Shown: positions 14,476 to 23,075 of the stretch, piece after piece
How positions within the stretch are numbered: the stretch's first letter is position 1
Layout: the number at the start of each line of letters is the position of its first letter
NCBI RefSeq assembly: GCF_006829085.1
Contig: NZ_BJTC01000008.1
Coordinates: 62,001 to 126,000 of the forward strand
Origin: Chryseobacterium sp. ON_d1
GTDB taxonomy: Bacteria > Bacteroidota > Bacteroidia > Flavobacteriales > Weeksellaceae
Length of the DNA: 64,000 nucleotides
Reading direction: 5' to 3'
Program-made: the position numbers and the translations under genes
The notes under the pieces: model-generated
What the model was told of the DNA's origin: nothing
Databases searched by the model: none
The model's input: only the letters and a program-made list of their open reading frames with translations

Positions 14476-14627
14476 AATATTTTCTGGTCTTCCGACCATT
14501 AGATTTTTCGTGGATGCTATTATTTTGGTATAATCAACGATTCTAAAAACCAATTTTCCCGCTTAGGAATCTCTCTTTCGATCGCAGATCAGTAAGGTAT
14601 TTTATTCCATTTTTTTTAAACCCTTTA

Positions 14628-14653
14628 AAACCTCTCACCAAAGCGAGAGGTTT
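14628..14653 (-). terminator. Terminator after the cold-shock gene
   Basis: AAACCTCTC and GAGAGGTTT form a hairpin. On the minus strand it is followed by TAAAGGGTTTAAAAAAAA. It lies about 155 bases beyond the stop of the cold-shock gene. The rest of 14476-14808 shows no gene. Confidence 0.55.
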
Positions 14654-14808
14654 ATGAACATCATGGAAAATAAAAAGTAATCTAACTTACATTAATGTTC
14701 TTTCAAACAATATATCCAGACCCAAAGGTCTATGGATTCTGAATCGTAAAAAAAATATAAAAAATATGATACTGAAAATTATTTAATACTGATGTATCCG
14801 AGGTTCAG

Positions 14809-15003
14809 CTATGCTAACTTTACGTTAATCGCGTTCAACCCCTTTTCACTCTTTTGTACATTGAAAACGACTTTATCGTTTTCACGGATTACACGGGTGT
14901 CTAATCCTGAAGAATGTACAAATATATCTTTACTCCCGTCTGCAGGAGAAATAAATCCGAAGCCTTTTGCTTCATTGAAAAATTTTACTGTGCCTTGTTG
15001 CAT
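14809..15003 (-). CDS. Cold-shock protein (CspA family)
   Basis: 64 residues, a single cold-shock domain. RNP1 (KGFGFI, residues 13-18) and RNP2 (DIFVHS, 26-31) are intact, so single-stranded RNA/DNA binding is expected. The length is normal. It lies 52 bases downstream of a DEAD-box helicase gene on the same strand, a pairing that fits a common role in melting RNA structure at low temperature. The gap has no clear terminator, so cotranscription is possible. Confidence 0.95.
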   Translation of the reverse strand: MQQGTVKFFNEAKGFGFISPADGSKDIFVHSSGLDTRVIRENDKVVFNVQKSEKGLNAINVKLA

Positions 15004-15055
15004 TGTAATTATTATTAAAAATTATATGTATTAAAATCTGTAAACTTTACAGGTT

Positions 15056-16177
15056 CTATTTTTGAAATAATCTGACAGGCATGGTAAATCCTATCAGCTT
15101 CTGAATATTTTTCAGATCCGGACGTTCATCCGAATCGCAAAATGAAATGACCGTTCCCTGCGCTCCTGCTCTGCCTGTTCTTCCGATCCTGTGAACATAG
15201 GTTTCAGGAATATTGGGAAGTTCGTAATTGACCACATGCGGAAGGTCATCTATATCAATCCCTCTTGCGGCAATATCTGTTGCTACCAATACTTTAATTT
15301 TGCTGCTTTTAAAGTCATCAAGAGCATTCTGTCTTGCCGTCTGCGATTTATTCCCATGGATCGCAGCTGCAAAGATTCCTACCTTTTCCAACTGCTGAAC
15401 CAATTTATTGGCAACATGTTTGGTACGGGTAAAAACCAATGACCGTCTCATATTTTCATTTTGTAAGATATCAATCAAAAGACCGGTCTTATCTTCTTTT
15501 TCTACAAAATATACAGACTGCCGGATACTTTTGGATGTTGAAGAAACAGGATTCACAAAAACCTCCACAGGATTTCTGAGGATAGAGTCTGCAAATTTCC
15601 TGATACTGCCAGGCATTGTGGCAGAAAAAAACAGCGTCTGTCTTTTCTGAGGAATAAGGTTCAGAACTTTTTTCACATCGTTCACAAATCCCATATCAAG
15701 CATTCTGTCTGCTTCATCCAGAACAAATATTTCAATTTTGGAGAGATCAATATGTCTTTGGTTCACTAGATCCAGTAATCTGCCCGGTGTTGCGATCAGA
15801 ATATCCACTCTTTTTCTCAATGCAGCAAGTTGACTTCCAATAGAAACCCCGCCAAAAATTGAGAGCTGTGACAATGGTAAATATTTGCTGTAAATGGCAA
15901 AATTCTCTTCAATCTGTACAGCCAGCTCACGGGTTGGGGTAAGGATTAAAGTTCTTATTTCTTTATGTTCAGGAGTATATCTTTTTAAGAGCTGCAGGAT
16001 AGGCATAGCAAACGCAGCCGTCTTCCCGGTACCGGTTTGTGCACAACCTATAATATCTTTTCCGGCAAGAATATGGGGTATTGCAGTACTCTGTATTTCA
16101 GTAGGTTTTGAATATCCTGCTTCTGTTACGGCACGGATAATCGGATTGATTAAATTTAAGTTTTTAAAATTCATCAT
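15056..16177 (-). CDS. DEAD-box RNA helicase (RhlE-like)
   Basis: 373 residues with all core motifs: Q-motif (GYSKPTEIQ, 21-29), Walker A AQTGTGKT (46-53), PTREL (81-85), TPGR (130-133), DEAD (154-157), SAT (185-187), then ATDIAARGIDIDD and HRIGRTGRAG in the second RecA domain. The C-terminal tail after the second domain is very short, as in minimal RhlE-type enzymes. ATP-dependent unwinding of RNA, in ribosome assembly or cold adaptation, is the known role. It is upstream of the cold-shock gene. A candidate promoter lies about 330 bases upstream, implying a long leader. Confidence 0.95.
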   Translation of the reverse strand: MMNFKNLNLINPIIRAVTEAGYSKPTEIQSTAIPHILAGKDIIGCAQTGTGKTAAFAMPILQLLKRYTPEHKEIRTLILTPTRELAVQIEENFAIYSKYLPLSQLSIFGGVSIGSQLAALRKRVDILIATPGRLLDLVNQRHIDLSKIEIFVLDEADRMLDMGFVNDVKKVLNLIPQKRQTLFFSATMPGSIRKFADSILRNPVEVFVNPVSSTSKSIRQSVYFVEKEDKTGLLIDILQNENMRRSLVFTRTKHVANKLVQQLEKVGIFAAAIHGNKSQTARQNALDDFKSSKIKVLVATDIAARGIDIDDLPHVVNYELPNIPETYVHRIGRTGRAGAQGTVISFCDSDERPDLKNIQKLIGFTMPVRLFQK

Positions 16178-16632
16178 AAACTCGGGAATCCCGGTATTTT
16201 ATAAACAAATCCGTTTTACAGAATTTGAATTGGGGTATTGTTGAGGATAAACAAATAAGAATTTTCTTTTCTATTCATCATTCTAATTTGCTTAACTTTT
16301 ACAATATCTATTTATGATAAAAATAATACTGATAAGCCTGCAATAACGTATCATTCTAAAATAAAAAGAACCTTTAAAACACCAATTCTTATTATTCGAA
16401 ACTAGATTGATAATAGGGCAGCTGAAAAAGCAAAAACTGAAAGAAAAAATGTGATTTTAAACTATTACAGAGTAGCAAAGGCAGAAACCTGTTTTATAAA
16501 TGCACTGCAAAGCTACAATAAATTAAACTAATAAAATCCAATTTAATTCACTGATTATCAAAAATATATTCGTAGCTTTCGCACACAACTAAATTGTTTG
16601 CATAGTGCGGATGATTTTTAAATCCATTCTCA
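16178..16632. promoter_or_regulatory. Divergent intergenic region; long helicase leader
   Basis: 455 bases without a gene. On the minus strand TAGCTTTG (16515 to 16508) fits the -7 box TAnnTTTG, with a TTG 23 bases upstream (16541 to 16539). If used, the helicase mRNA has a leader of about 320 bases, long leaders being typical of cold-shock genes. The glycosyltransferase promoter must also lie here. No perfect box was found for it. Confidence 0.35.
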
Positions 16633-17580
16633 ATGCAAACCTCAGCGACGATAACACAACCCCAGCCTCAGACTTTAAATACCTCTTCCGCTTCCCATAT
16701 AAGAATTGCGTATTTTATTATGATCCATCATAAACCTGAGGTATTCAAAGACATGTTTCAGAAAATATATACCAGAGATCAATTTTATCTTATTCATATT
16801 GACAGAAAGGCCAATGCAGAAATGACAGAAGAAATACAGCTGTATTTGGTACATTTTCCCAATGTATATCTGCTGGAAAGCATGAATATTGTTTCCGGAG
16901 GATTCAGTATGATCCAGGCTGAGCTCAATGCGATGGAATATCTGCTGAATGTAAGTCTGGAATGGGATTATTTCATTAATTTAAGCGGTGAAGACTATCC
17001 CCTCAAATCACAAAATATTATACGCCAATTCCTTACGGCCAATAATGGAAGAAACTACCTTTTTTATTACGATCAGAAGTTTTACAGACCAGATACGCTT
17101 CAAAGAATACAAAATCATTTTACGGAACTGACACATAAAGTATCTTCCCTCATTTATAAAAGAGAATTTATGAAGGGGGTTATCCCCTATATTGGCGGAA
17201 AGTGGCTGATTTTTACCCGGGAAACCTGTGTATTTATGACCAATAACAAGAGGGTCATGGATTTTGAAGATTATTATCTTCATACGCTTTTGCCTGCCGA
17301 GTCATTCTTTCAGACTGTTCTCATGAATACGGCCTTCAGTGATATTATTGTAAATGATGATAAAAGAGCTATTATTGAAAAAGTTTTTTTTAACAAAGAA
17401 CAGTATAGTTATGACTTTATTAAATCGCTGAAATCCGGCAATCAGCTTTTTATCAGAAAAGTCAATAATAAAACCGATAAAAATATTCTTCAGTATATCA
17501 GCGACAGTTATCTTCTTCCTTTACCTGAAGTTGACGAGGTAGAAAGGGAGCTCAAGAGAGACAGCCGTCAAAATAATTGA
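16633..17580 (+). CDS. Glycosyltransferase family 14-like (core-2/I-branching type)
   Basis: 315 residues, no signal peptide. From residue 23 the sequence has the Branch-family pattern: HIRIAYFIMIHHKPEVFKDMF, FYLIHIDRKAN, VYLLESMNIVSGGFSMIQAEL, WDYFINLSGEDYPLKS. These make up the GT-A-like nucleotide-sugar domain, usually transferring GlcNAc or xylose. In bacteria such genes occur in surface-polysaccharide contexts, but no cluster is seen here. The C-terminal 40 residues are charged. The first 22 residues (Gln/Pro/Thr-rich) look unstructured, and a later start is possible. Confidence 0.85.
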   Translation: MQTSATITQPQPQTLNTSSASHIRIAYFIMIHHKPEVFKDMFQKIYTRDQFYLIHIDRKANAEMTEEIQLYLVHFPNVYLLESMNIVSGGFSMIQAELNAMEYLLNVSLEWDYFINLSGEDYPLKSQNIIRQFLTANNGRNYLFYYDQKFYRPDTLQRIQNHFTELTHKVSSLIYKREFMKGVIPYIGGKWLIFTRETCVFMTNNKRVMDFEDYYLHTLLPAESFFQTVLMNTAFSDIIVNDDKRAIIEKVFFNKEQYSYDFIKSLKSGNQLFIRKVNNKTDKNILQYISDSYLLPLPEVDEVERELKRDSRQNN

Positions 17581-17668
17581 TTAAAAGTTATTATAATCCA
17601 TACATCATACTTCAAAAAGTTCAGTAATATAGAAAAGGAAAATAGAGAGTATCATTCTGTCGTAACAA

Positions 17669-19387
17669 CTAATTCAGTCCTTTTAAAACCCTTTCAAGTT
17701 CCAGATCTTTTTTCTTGATCATATCGTCGTCAGAATACTTAATATATTCATCAATCTTTACTCCTACTTTTTGAGTCTGCGTATTATCATAATAGAAAAT
17801 ACCGTTTCCTGTAAATTCAAGGGTATAATTTCCAGGGAGTTTTATTATGCTGATGTCACCGTCAGCACCGGCTGTTCTCTGCCCAATGGTTTTGGCCTGA
17901 GGAAAGACATTCTGAAGATTCATGGTATTCCATTCGCTCATACTTAAAGTTTCAGGATTGACGATCAAAAAAACTTTCCCTTTGTAAGGATGGATGGTTT
18001 TGTTTTTGAGATCAGGATAATAGGTTCCGAATTCTTTATAGCTGATAGGAATATAAGTCCCGATATTTTTGATATTGGGCTTATAATATTTTCCAAAATG
18101 ATTTTCTACAGGTGAAAAGTATTTATAAACATAATGAAACACAAATCCTCCCCAGTCAGGATATCCCCGCATATCAAAGACTATAGCCTTTTTCGATGAA
18201 GCATCTTTGAAAACTGCATCCATATGATCATCAAGTTTTTCATCCGGTATATTATTCATAAGGGAGAAAACATCATTAATTTTAAAATAGGCGATATCCT
18301 GATGATCTATTTTATAATGCTGACGCCGGCGGGTTTTATTCTGGATATATTCCGTTACGACAGCTCGCTGCTGTTTGTCTGTAAAATTAACAAATTCCGT
18401 ATCCGCATGATAGGTTTTATGATCCTTTGACTGTATCTTTAAATCTTTACGGGGCTGATCATCCGGCCAGATCAGGTTTCTCTGAAAATCTGACATCATG
18501 TACAAAAGTGTTTCCGGATTGGAAGCGGAGAGCAGCTCTTTCTTTTGCTTAATAATCTCACGGACACTCTGACCGTTGACTTCTGTAATCTGATCCCCAA
18601 CATGAATATTCGCTTTGGAACAGATCTCAGGTAAAAGAAGCTCGGTGATCAATATATAATTATCCTTTATCACATAATCGAAGGGAGGAAAATATAATCT
18701 GTGGAAAATTTCATTCTTCTCATTCAGCTCATTATAAAATTTGAAAGAATGAGTATCTTCCATGGCAGCAACCACTTTTGTCAGAATGATTTCAAAATCT
18801 TTTCTTGAAGTACAGCGAACAGCCTGTTCTACCCAATCTGAAAAATACATCTCAGCTTTTTTATCCATCAGGTATTTGTGAGGGTAGAGATAATCGATAG
18901 TACCCTGTAATTTTGCCAATGCCAGCATACGATAAGCTAAAGGTAGGTTTTCATCTTTTTTAAATTCAGGAGTTTTCTTTTCGGATAATTTATCTTTATT
19001 TCCAGGCTCAGCAATAAATCTATGATTATAAATATCATTCAATAATTGCTTATTTTCAGGACTGATTCTTTTATTTTTCTGAAACCATTTGAAATCCTGA
19101 TTAACAGCCAGTACTTCTTTCGGGTTATCAGTAACCGTTAATTCTGGAAACTGGTGAGTGAGGTTTTGCGATAAAAAGGTAATAATTGTATTTTCATCTG
19201 TCTTTTCATTTATTTTTCCTACAGTTGCTAAAAACAGACTGTCAGCATCTTTTTTTCCGCTGGCTACATCAGGGTGATAGTATTGTATGAAATTCCAGGT
19301 TTTCATAAAATAAACATAATTCCCTTTCTGAGCCCCAACGGCAGTATAAACAGCCATTACAAGAAAAACAATAAAAATATTCTTCAT
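17669..19387 (-). CDS. Exported S41-family peptidase
   Basis: 572 residues with a signal peptide (MKNIFIVFLVMAVYTAVGAQ). The N-terminal 200 residues are helical. A PDZ-like part follows (ICSKANIHVGDQITEVNGQSVREII). The tail-specific protease core then shows KKAIVFDMRGYPDWGG, VFLIVNPETLSMSEWNTM (with the probable nucleophile Ser) and TIGQRTAGADGDISIIKLPG. S41 peptidases cut near C-termini of periplasmic proteins, but many in Bacteroidetes have unknown substrates. It ends the leftward series that contains the T6SS effector tail. An 83-base gap from the gene upstream leaves its membership open. Confidence 0.87.
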   Translation of the reverse strand: MKNIFIVFLVMAVYTAVGAQKGNYVYFMKTWNFIQYYHPDVASGKKDADSLFLATVGKINEKTDENTIITFLSQNLTHQFPELTVTDNPKEVLAVNQDFKWFQKNKRISPENKQLLNDIYNHRFIAEPGNKDKLSEKKTPEFKKDENLPLAYRMLALAKLQGTIDYLYPHKYLMDKKAEMYFSDWVEQAVRCTSRKDFEIILTKVVAAMEDTHSFKFYNELNEKNEIFHRLYFPPFDYVIKDNYILITELLLPEICSKANIHVGDQITEVNGQSVREIIKQKKELLSASNPETLLYMMSDFQRNLIWPDDQPRKDLKIQSKDHKTYHADTEFVNFTDKQQRAVVTEYIQNKTRRRQHYKIDHQDIAYFKINDVFSLMNNIPDEKLDDHMDAVFKDASSKKAIVFDMRGYPDWGGFVFHYVYKYFSPVENHFGKYYKPNIKNIGTYIPISYKEFGTYYPDLKNKTIHPYKGKVFLIVNPETLSMSEWNTMNLQNVFPQAKTIGQRTAGADGDISIIKLPGNYTLEFTGNGIFYYDNTQTQKVGVKIDEYIKYSDDDMIKKKDLELERVLKGLN

Positions 19388-19470
19388 TTACTTGAATTTA
19401 TGATGTAAAATACACTTTTAAAAGTATAATTTACCTATTTATTATAAATTTTTATGAATACCTGAATAAA

Positions 19471-19833
19471 TTATCGCTTTTTAATTTCACGGAAATCTTT
19501 CTTAAATAAGTGAATATATTTTTCATCACATGCTTTAAAATGCAGATATAGATTCCCAGAATTGCCGGAATTCTGAATCGAAATTGTATCATTTGAAAAT
19601 ACTCCTCCAATATCATCCCTGAAGTCAAGATAGGTCACTTCATTTTCTTTAACAACTTTTACAGTCCCTTGTATTTTCTTATCTTTTTTACTACTGAAAA
19701 CAAAATGATTCATCGCATCAATTTTCAGGGAAATTTTGCATTTAGAACCAGCAGAGAAATAACTTCCTGAAATACTTTGAGAAAACAAGAGGTATGGAAC
19801 CAATACAAATAATATAGAGATTGATTTGATCAT
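19471..19833 (-). CDS. Exported small beta-domain protein (candidate immunity)
   Basis: 120 residues with a signal peptide (MIKSISILFVLVPYLLFSQ). The mature part aligns by eye over its whole length with residues 18-120 of the 24408-25124 product: SGSYFSAGSKCK against VGNYSPVESKCK, then EVTYLDF, NDTISIQNSGNS and YIHLFKK. It appears to be a small lipocalin-like barrel with two conserved Cys (in SKCK and KACDE). Its start overlaps the stop of the TPR gene upstream by four bases (ATGA). Placement in the tail of the PAAR-GH19 effector operon suggests a periplasmic immunity protein. That is inference. Confidence 0.7.
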   Translation of the reverse strand: MIKSISILFVLVPYLLFSQSISGSYFSAGSKCKISLKIDAMNHFVFSSKKDKKIQGTVKVVKENEVTYLDFRDDIGGVFSNDTISIQNSGNSGNLYLHFKACDEKYIHLFKKDFREIKKR

Positions 19834-20669
19834 TTTATTCTTTCTTCCACATACTTTGGAACCTTATTAAAATCTTTCTTTTGGCTTTTCATCAAGGCAA
19901 GGTACTTTCTATAGTTTAGGATCGCTGACTCTTTATTTCCAATGCCCCAATAGCTATCTGCCAGATTTAAATAGGCTACAGTCCTGGCAGGAAATTTCTC
20001 AATAATCTGCTGCAAAAGCTCAATTCCAACTTGCTGCTTTCCATTTTCTGAAAGTATATATGCTACATTATTATAGCAATCTAAATTAGATTGTGATAAT
20101 ACAAATTTCTTTTTTAGTTCAGATATTGTTGTTTTATTAAAACGGTCTGCTAATAGGGGATAGTTAAACAAATCTGTATATAGCTTTTTGAGTTCTTTAT
20201 AAGGGGTTAATATTCCTTTATCATCAAAAAAAGTTAATGATTTAAATCCCTTTGAATCAACTTCAAGAATTTCAGGATCCACATCTTGCAGAGGAAGATT
20301 GATATTTTTAGTTGAGATTTTAAAGTTTTGGTCTTTACATTCCTGACAAGGATTATAAAAATTCATATTTTTTATAATCCAATCGTTTTTATAAAAGATA
20401 TTTATGGTACCATAGAGTACTTTATCACCAGTATAATATACTGAAATTTCATAGGGATTGGTATACCTGATTGTTGTATTTATTAAAGTCATTATTTCTG
20501 GCAATTCAAAGTTATCCGAGGTTTTATTTCCAAAATGAACAGTTAAGAGCCCTTTTTCCAACACAACCGTATCGGCTAAATGATCACGATCCAAGTCATA
20601 ATAATTGACTTGAGCCGAAACAAAACTCAAGAAAAATAAACAAAAAAGTAATGCTATTATTTTTTTCAT
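19830..20669 (-). CDS. Exported protein with TPR-like C-terminus (candidate immunity, copy A)
   Basis: About 279 residues with a signal peptide (MKKIIALLFCLFFLSFVSAQ). The start of the mature part, YYDLDRDHLADTVVLEKG, resembles a Ca-binding DxDxDxxxD loop of FG-GAP-type repeats. A Cys pair (PCQECK) follows mid-protein. The C-terminal 80 residues are TPR-like (TVAYLNLADSYWGIGNKESA) and end SQKKDFNKVPKYVEERIK, nearly identical to the end of the product at 23076-23906 and close to that at 24408-25124. The ATG at 20678 is an alternative start. An exported neutraliser of the GH19 effector is the suggested role. Confidence 0.75.
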   Translation of the reverse strand: MKKIIALLFCLFFLSFVSAQVNYYDLDRDHLADTVVLEKGLLTVHFGNKTSDNFELPEIMTLINTTIRYTNPYEISVYYTGDKVLYGTINIFYKNDWIIKNMNFYNPCQECKDQNFKISTKNINLPLQDVDPEILEVDSKGFKSLTFFDDKGILTPYKELKKLYTDLFNYPLLADRFNKTTISELKKKFVLSQSNLDCYNNVAYILSENGKQQVGIELLQQIIEKFPARTVAYLNLADSYWGIGNKESAILNYRKYLALMKSQKKDFNKVPKYVEERIK

Positions 20670-20696
20670 TTTTAACATGGAAATAATTTTGATTTT

Positions 20697-21116
20697 TCAT
20701 TTGTGCAACAGATAACATTCTCTATCATTTTCTATCATTCCTTTTTGTGCAAATTCCTTAAGAGCCTTAAAATAATATTTATCTCTATTTTCTTTAAAAT
20801 AAAGTCTATCACCAACAATATCATTTCCTAGGAAAGTTCTCTTGATTATCAAAAAGTTCTTTTTACAACAATCAGCGGTAACTTCTATCGGGGCATTGTT
20901 CCAATAATTAGCTGTTTTTATATTTATATTTTTACCCAACCATTTATTATCTTTCTTTTCGATTGATAAGTAGACACTATCTTCTCGTACTTGCTGATGA
21001 ATTATAATATTAGTATTTAAAGCTTTATTCCAAATTTTTATTTCTTGAGCATTAGTAACAATTCCAATTAATTTAAAAATTACCAGATAAGCCAACTTAA
21101 TTGTTTTAACACTCAT
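20697..21116 (-). CDS. Exported protein of unknown function
   Basis: 139 residues with a probable signal peptide ending GIVTNAQ. The mature part is basic, beta-rich, with adjacent Cys (TADCCKKNF) and a single Cys near the end. No family recognised. It lies 18 bases upstream of the TPR gene and six bases downstream of the 228-residue gene, clearly within the same unit. It may be a further immunity protein or an accessory gene of the effector island. Confidence 0.6.
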   Translation of the reverse strand: MSVKTIKLAYLVIFKLIGIVTNAQEIKIWNKALNTNIIIHQQVREDSVYLSIEKKDNKWLGKNINIKTANYWNNAPIEVTADCCKKNFLIIKRTFLGNDIVGDRLYFKENRDKYYFKALKEFAQKGMIENDRECYLLHK

Positions 21117-21122
21117 TATATA

Positions 21123-21809
21123 TTAATATTTTATCAACCTTTCCTTATACTGTGATGCAATAAACCTCTTAATTTCTTTCCATGTAAAAGAAATTGAATA
21201 CTCAGGATAGCCACTATTCGTTCTATTCTTCTCATCGTAAAAAATAAAGTTTATTCCTGTGATGTTTCCTGATGTATTTGTATTTATTTTATATTGATTG
21301 AGATTGTTTATTGGAAATGATATACTTTTATCTGATTTTAATTTTTTACGACATACCTGCAAAAGCATTTTTTTATTGATGAACAGGTTTTCTCCAACTT
21401 CGGTATCATTCATTTCGTCAAAGAAATAATAGACTATATCTTCCCATGGGGAACCATAAGACTGTATATATACTGATACATTAAGCAATCCGTTTTTATT
21501 CAGATAAATTTTATAATTTTCAAATCCATATTGGTTATCACGCAGTGAATTTGTTGAAATTAAGTTTTTTAAAGTATCTTTTTTCGCGTTCAGTCTTCTC
21601 TCTGCACTGTCGAAAAAAGTACCGTTAAAAAGATCATAGCTTTTTTGAATTTTCTTATAAATTCCGATATTCTTAGTTCCTATTTTTAACTCCTGCAACT
21701 CGAAGCATTCCTTAGAAGTACAGACCGAATCTTTTAAAATAGAGACCTCTTGAGCATATGAAGTAAAGCTAAACAAAAAAATACATAATATGTTGAGGTA
21801 ATTTATCAT
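21123..21809 (-). CDS. Exported protein of unknown function with a decayed duplicate nearby
   Basis: 228 residues with a signal peptide (MINYLNILCIFLFSFTSYAQ). Two Cys lie near the mature start (VCTSKECFE). The rest is a mixture of strands and charged helices, ending PEYSISFTWKEIKRFIASQY and about 10 more residues. Nothing matches a family I know. The DNA at 22896-23050 encodes a broken copy of the last 50 residues, so the gene was duplicated within the tail. It is a candidate immunity gene by position. Confidence 0.65.
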   Translation of the reverse strand: MINYLNILCIFLFSFTSYAQEVSILKDSVCTSKECFELQELKIGTKNIGIYKKIQKSYDLFNGTFFDSAERRLNAKKDTLKNLISTNSLRDNQYGFENYKIYLNKNGLLNVSVYIQSYGSPWEDIVYYFFDEMNDTEVGENLFINKKMLLQVCRKKLKSDKSISFPINNLNQYKINTNTSGNITGINFIFYDEKNRTNSGYPEYSISFTWKEIKRFIASQYKERLIKY

Positions 21810-21847
21810 CCTGAATATCTTTAACCCTTAAACATCTTAGAAATACT

Positions 21848-22792
21848 TTATTTTGATGAAATTATTTTAGCAATACTCGCTGAATTTAATCTAAATACCT
21901 TGGTTGGAAATGTTTTATAAGAAATCTGTTTAATTTCATATCGGGTTTCTTTTCCTAATCCTGTCTGCAATGAAGTTACTTTTTCGTCATAGATATTTTT
22001 ATCAGGATGTATAAGAATTTTGCTATCCGTAATAAGCCTGCTTTCTATATTGACATGTTTGGCATATGTAAAAAAACCTTTATCAGCTGAAATTATTTTT
22101 TTTTCTATTTCCTGATCTCCTTCTGTAGACTCTTTTAACATATATTTCTGTATACCGGCATCATTATATAAGAATTTAAGATTCCATTTATCAAGATAAT
22201 CACTCGCCTGGGTCCTGTAAGACTCCATATATCCCTTTAGTATCTTAAAGTCCTTATGTTTATATTTTTCATATGATGAAATATATTTTAAATCATCAAG
22301 ATTATATCCTGTGAGGAAATCTTCCAAAAAATCAATAAGATCGGGAATGTTTAAATCCTTGCCTACATTTTTCTGTAAATAGGTATAATAAGGGCTGTCT
22401 AAATAAAATACATCTTTATCTCCGACTAAAACAGACATATCTTTATCATTGAACACAATTTTAAGCTGGTTGGTATAGCTTTCATTCTTAGAAGTTAACA
22501 AAAGGATATTTTCTCTTTTTGTCAGGGTATATAAATCCGGCACCTTCTTTTCTGATAACTTCGCATCTGTAAATTTGTAAAATGCAACGCTGTCTTTTTT
22601 TGGACTTAATAAGTAAATAAGATGGCTTGTAGTTATCTTGTCCTTTTTATCAATCCTTTTATCATCAACATATTCTCCCTTGTCAATAGTTTTATTAACA
22701 ATATGGGTAATACTATATGATTTAGATGCCTGTGCACAGGCATTTGTATAAAACACCGTAAAAATGAATAATATATATGCTAACTTTTTCAT
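21848..22792 (-). CDS. Exported protein of unknown function
   Basis: 314 residues with a signal peptide (MKKLAYILFIFTVFYTNACAQ). NACAQ could be a lipobox-like end, but the A-Q cleavage pattern is as likely. The sequence is rich in Lys, Asp and Tyr, with a helical part around 150-210 (LIDFLEDFLTGYNLDDLKYISSYEKY) and a beta-rich end. No family recognised. It lies between the gene relic (22896-23050) and the 228-residue gene and belongs to the same leftward unit. Confidence 0.6.
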   Translation of the reverse strand: MKKLAYILFIFTVFYTNACAQASKSYSITHIVNKTIDKGEYVDDKRIDKKDKITTSHLIYLLSPKKDSVAFYKFTDAKLSEKKVPDLYTLTKRENILLLTSKNESYTNQLKIVFNDKDMSVLVGDKDVFYLDSPYYTYLQKNVGKDLNIPDLIDFLEDFLTGYNLDDLKYISSYEKYKHKDFKILKGYMESYRTQASDYLDKWNLKFLYNDAGIQKYMLKESTEGDQEIEKKIISADKGFFTYAKHVNIESRLITDSKILIHPDKNIYDEKVTSLQTGLGKETRYEIKQISYKTFPTKVFRLNSASIAKIISSK

Positions 22793-22895
22793 TATTTAAT
22801 ATAGAAAAAATTTTACTTTTTTCATTTTAATCCCCATTAATATAAAAATCAGCAGATAGATTGCTTTAACTTTTTTGATAAGCATATAATCTTAT

Positions 22896-23050
22896 TATTG
22901 TATCAATCTCTTCCTATATTGCTGCAATAAATTTCTCAATTTCTTTACGCATAAAAGAAACTGAATATTCAGGATAACAACTGTTGATTCTATTTTTATA
23001 GTCATAAAAATGAAACTTATGCATGTTATGTTTTCTGTGGTATTTGTGTT
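22896..23050 (-). pseudogene. Frameshifted 3' relic of a copy of the 21123-21809 gene
   Basis: On the minus strand from 23050 the DNA reads NTNTTENITCISFIF, then after a one-base shift YDYKNRINSCYPEYSVSFM and RKEIEKFIAAI followed by a TAG. The intact gene has NTNTSGNITGINFIF, YDEKNRTNSGYPEYSISFT and WKEIKRFIAS at the corresponding place. Only the last quarter of the gene remains, with a frameshift and a nonsense codon. The relic shows past tandem duplication in this array. Confidence 0.8.
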
Positions 23051-23075
23051 TATTATATATTGAATAAGTATTTTA

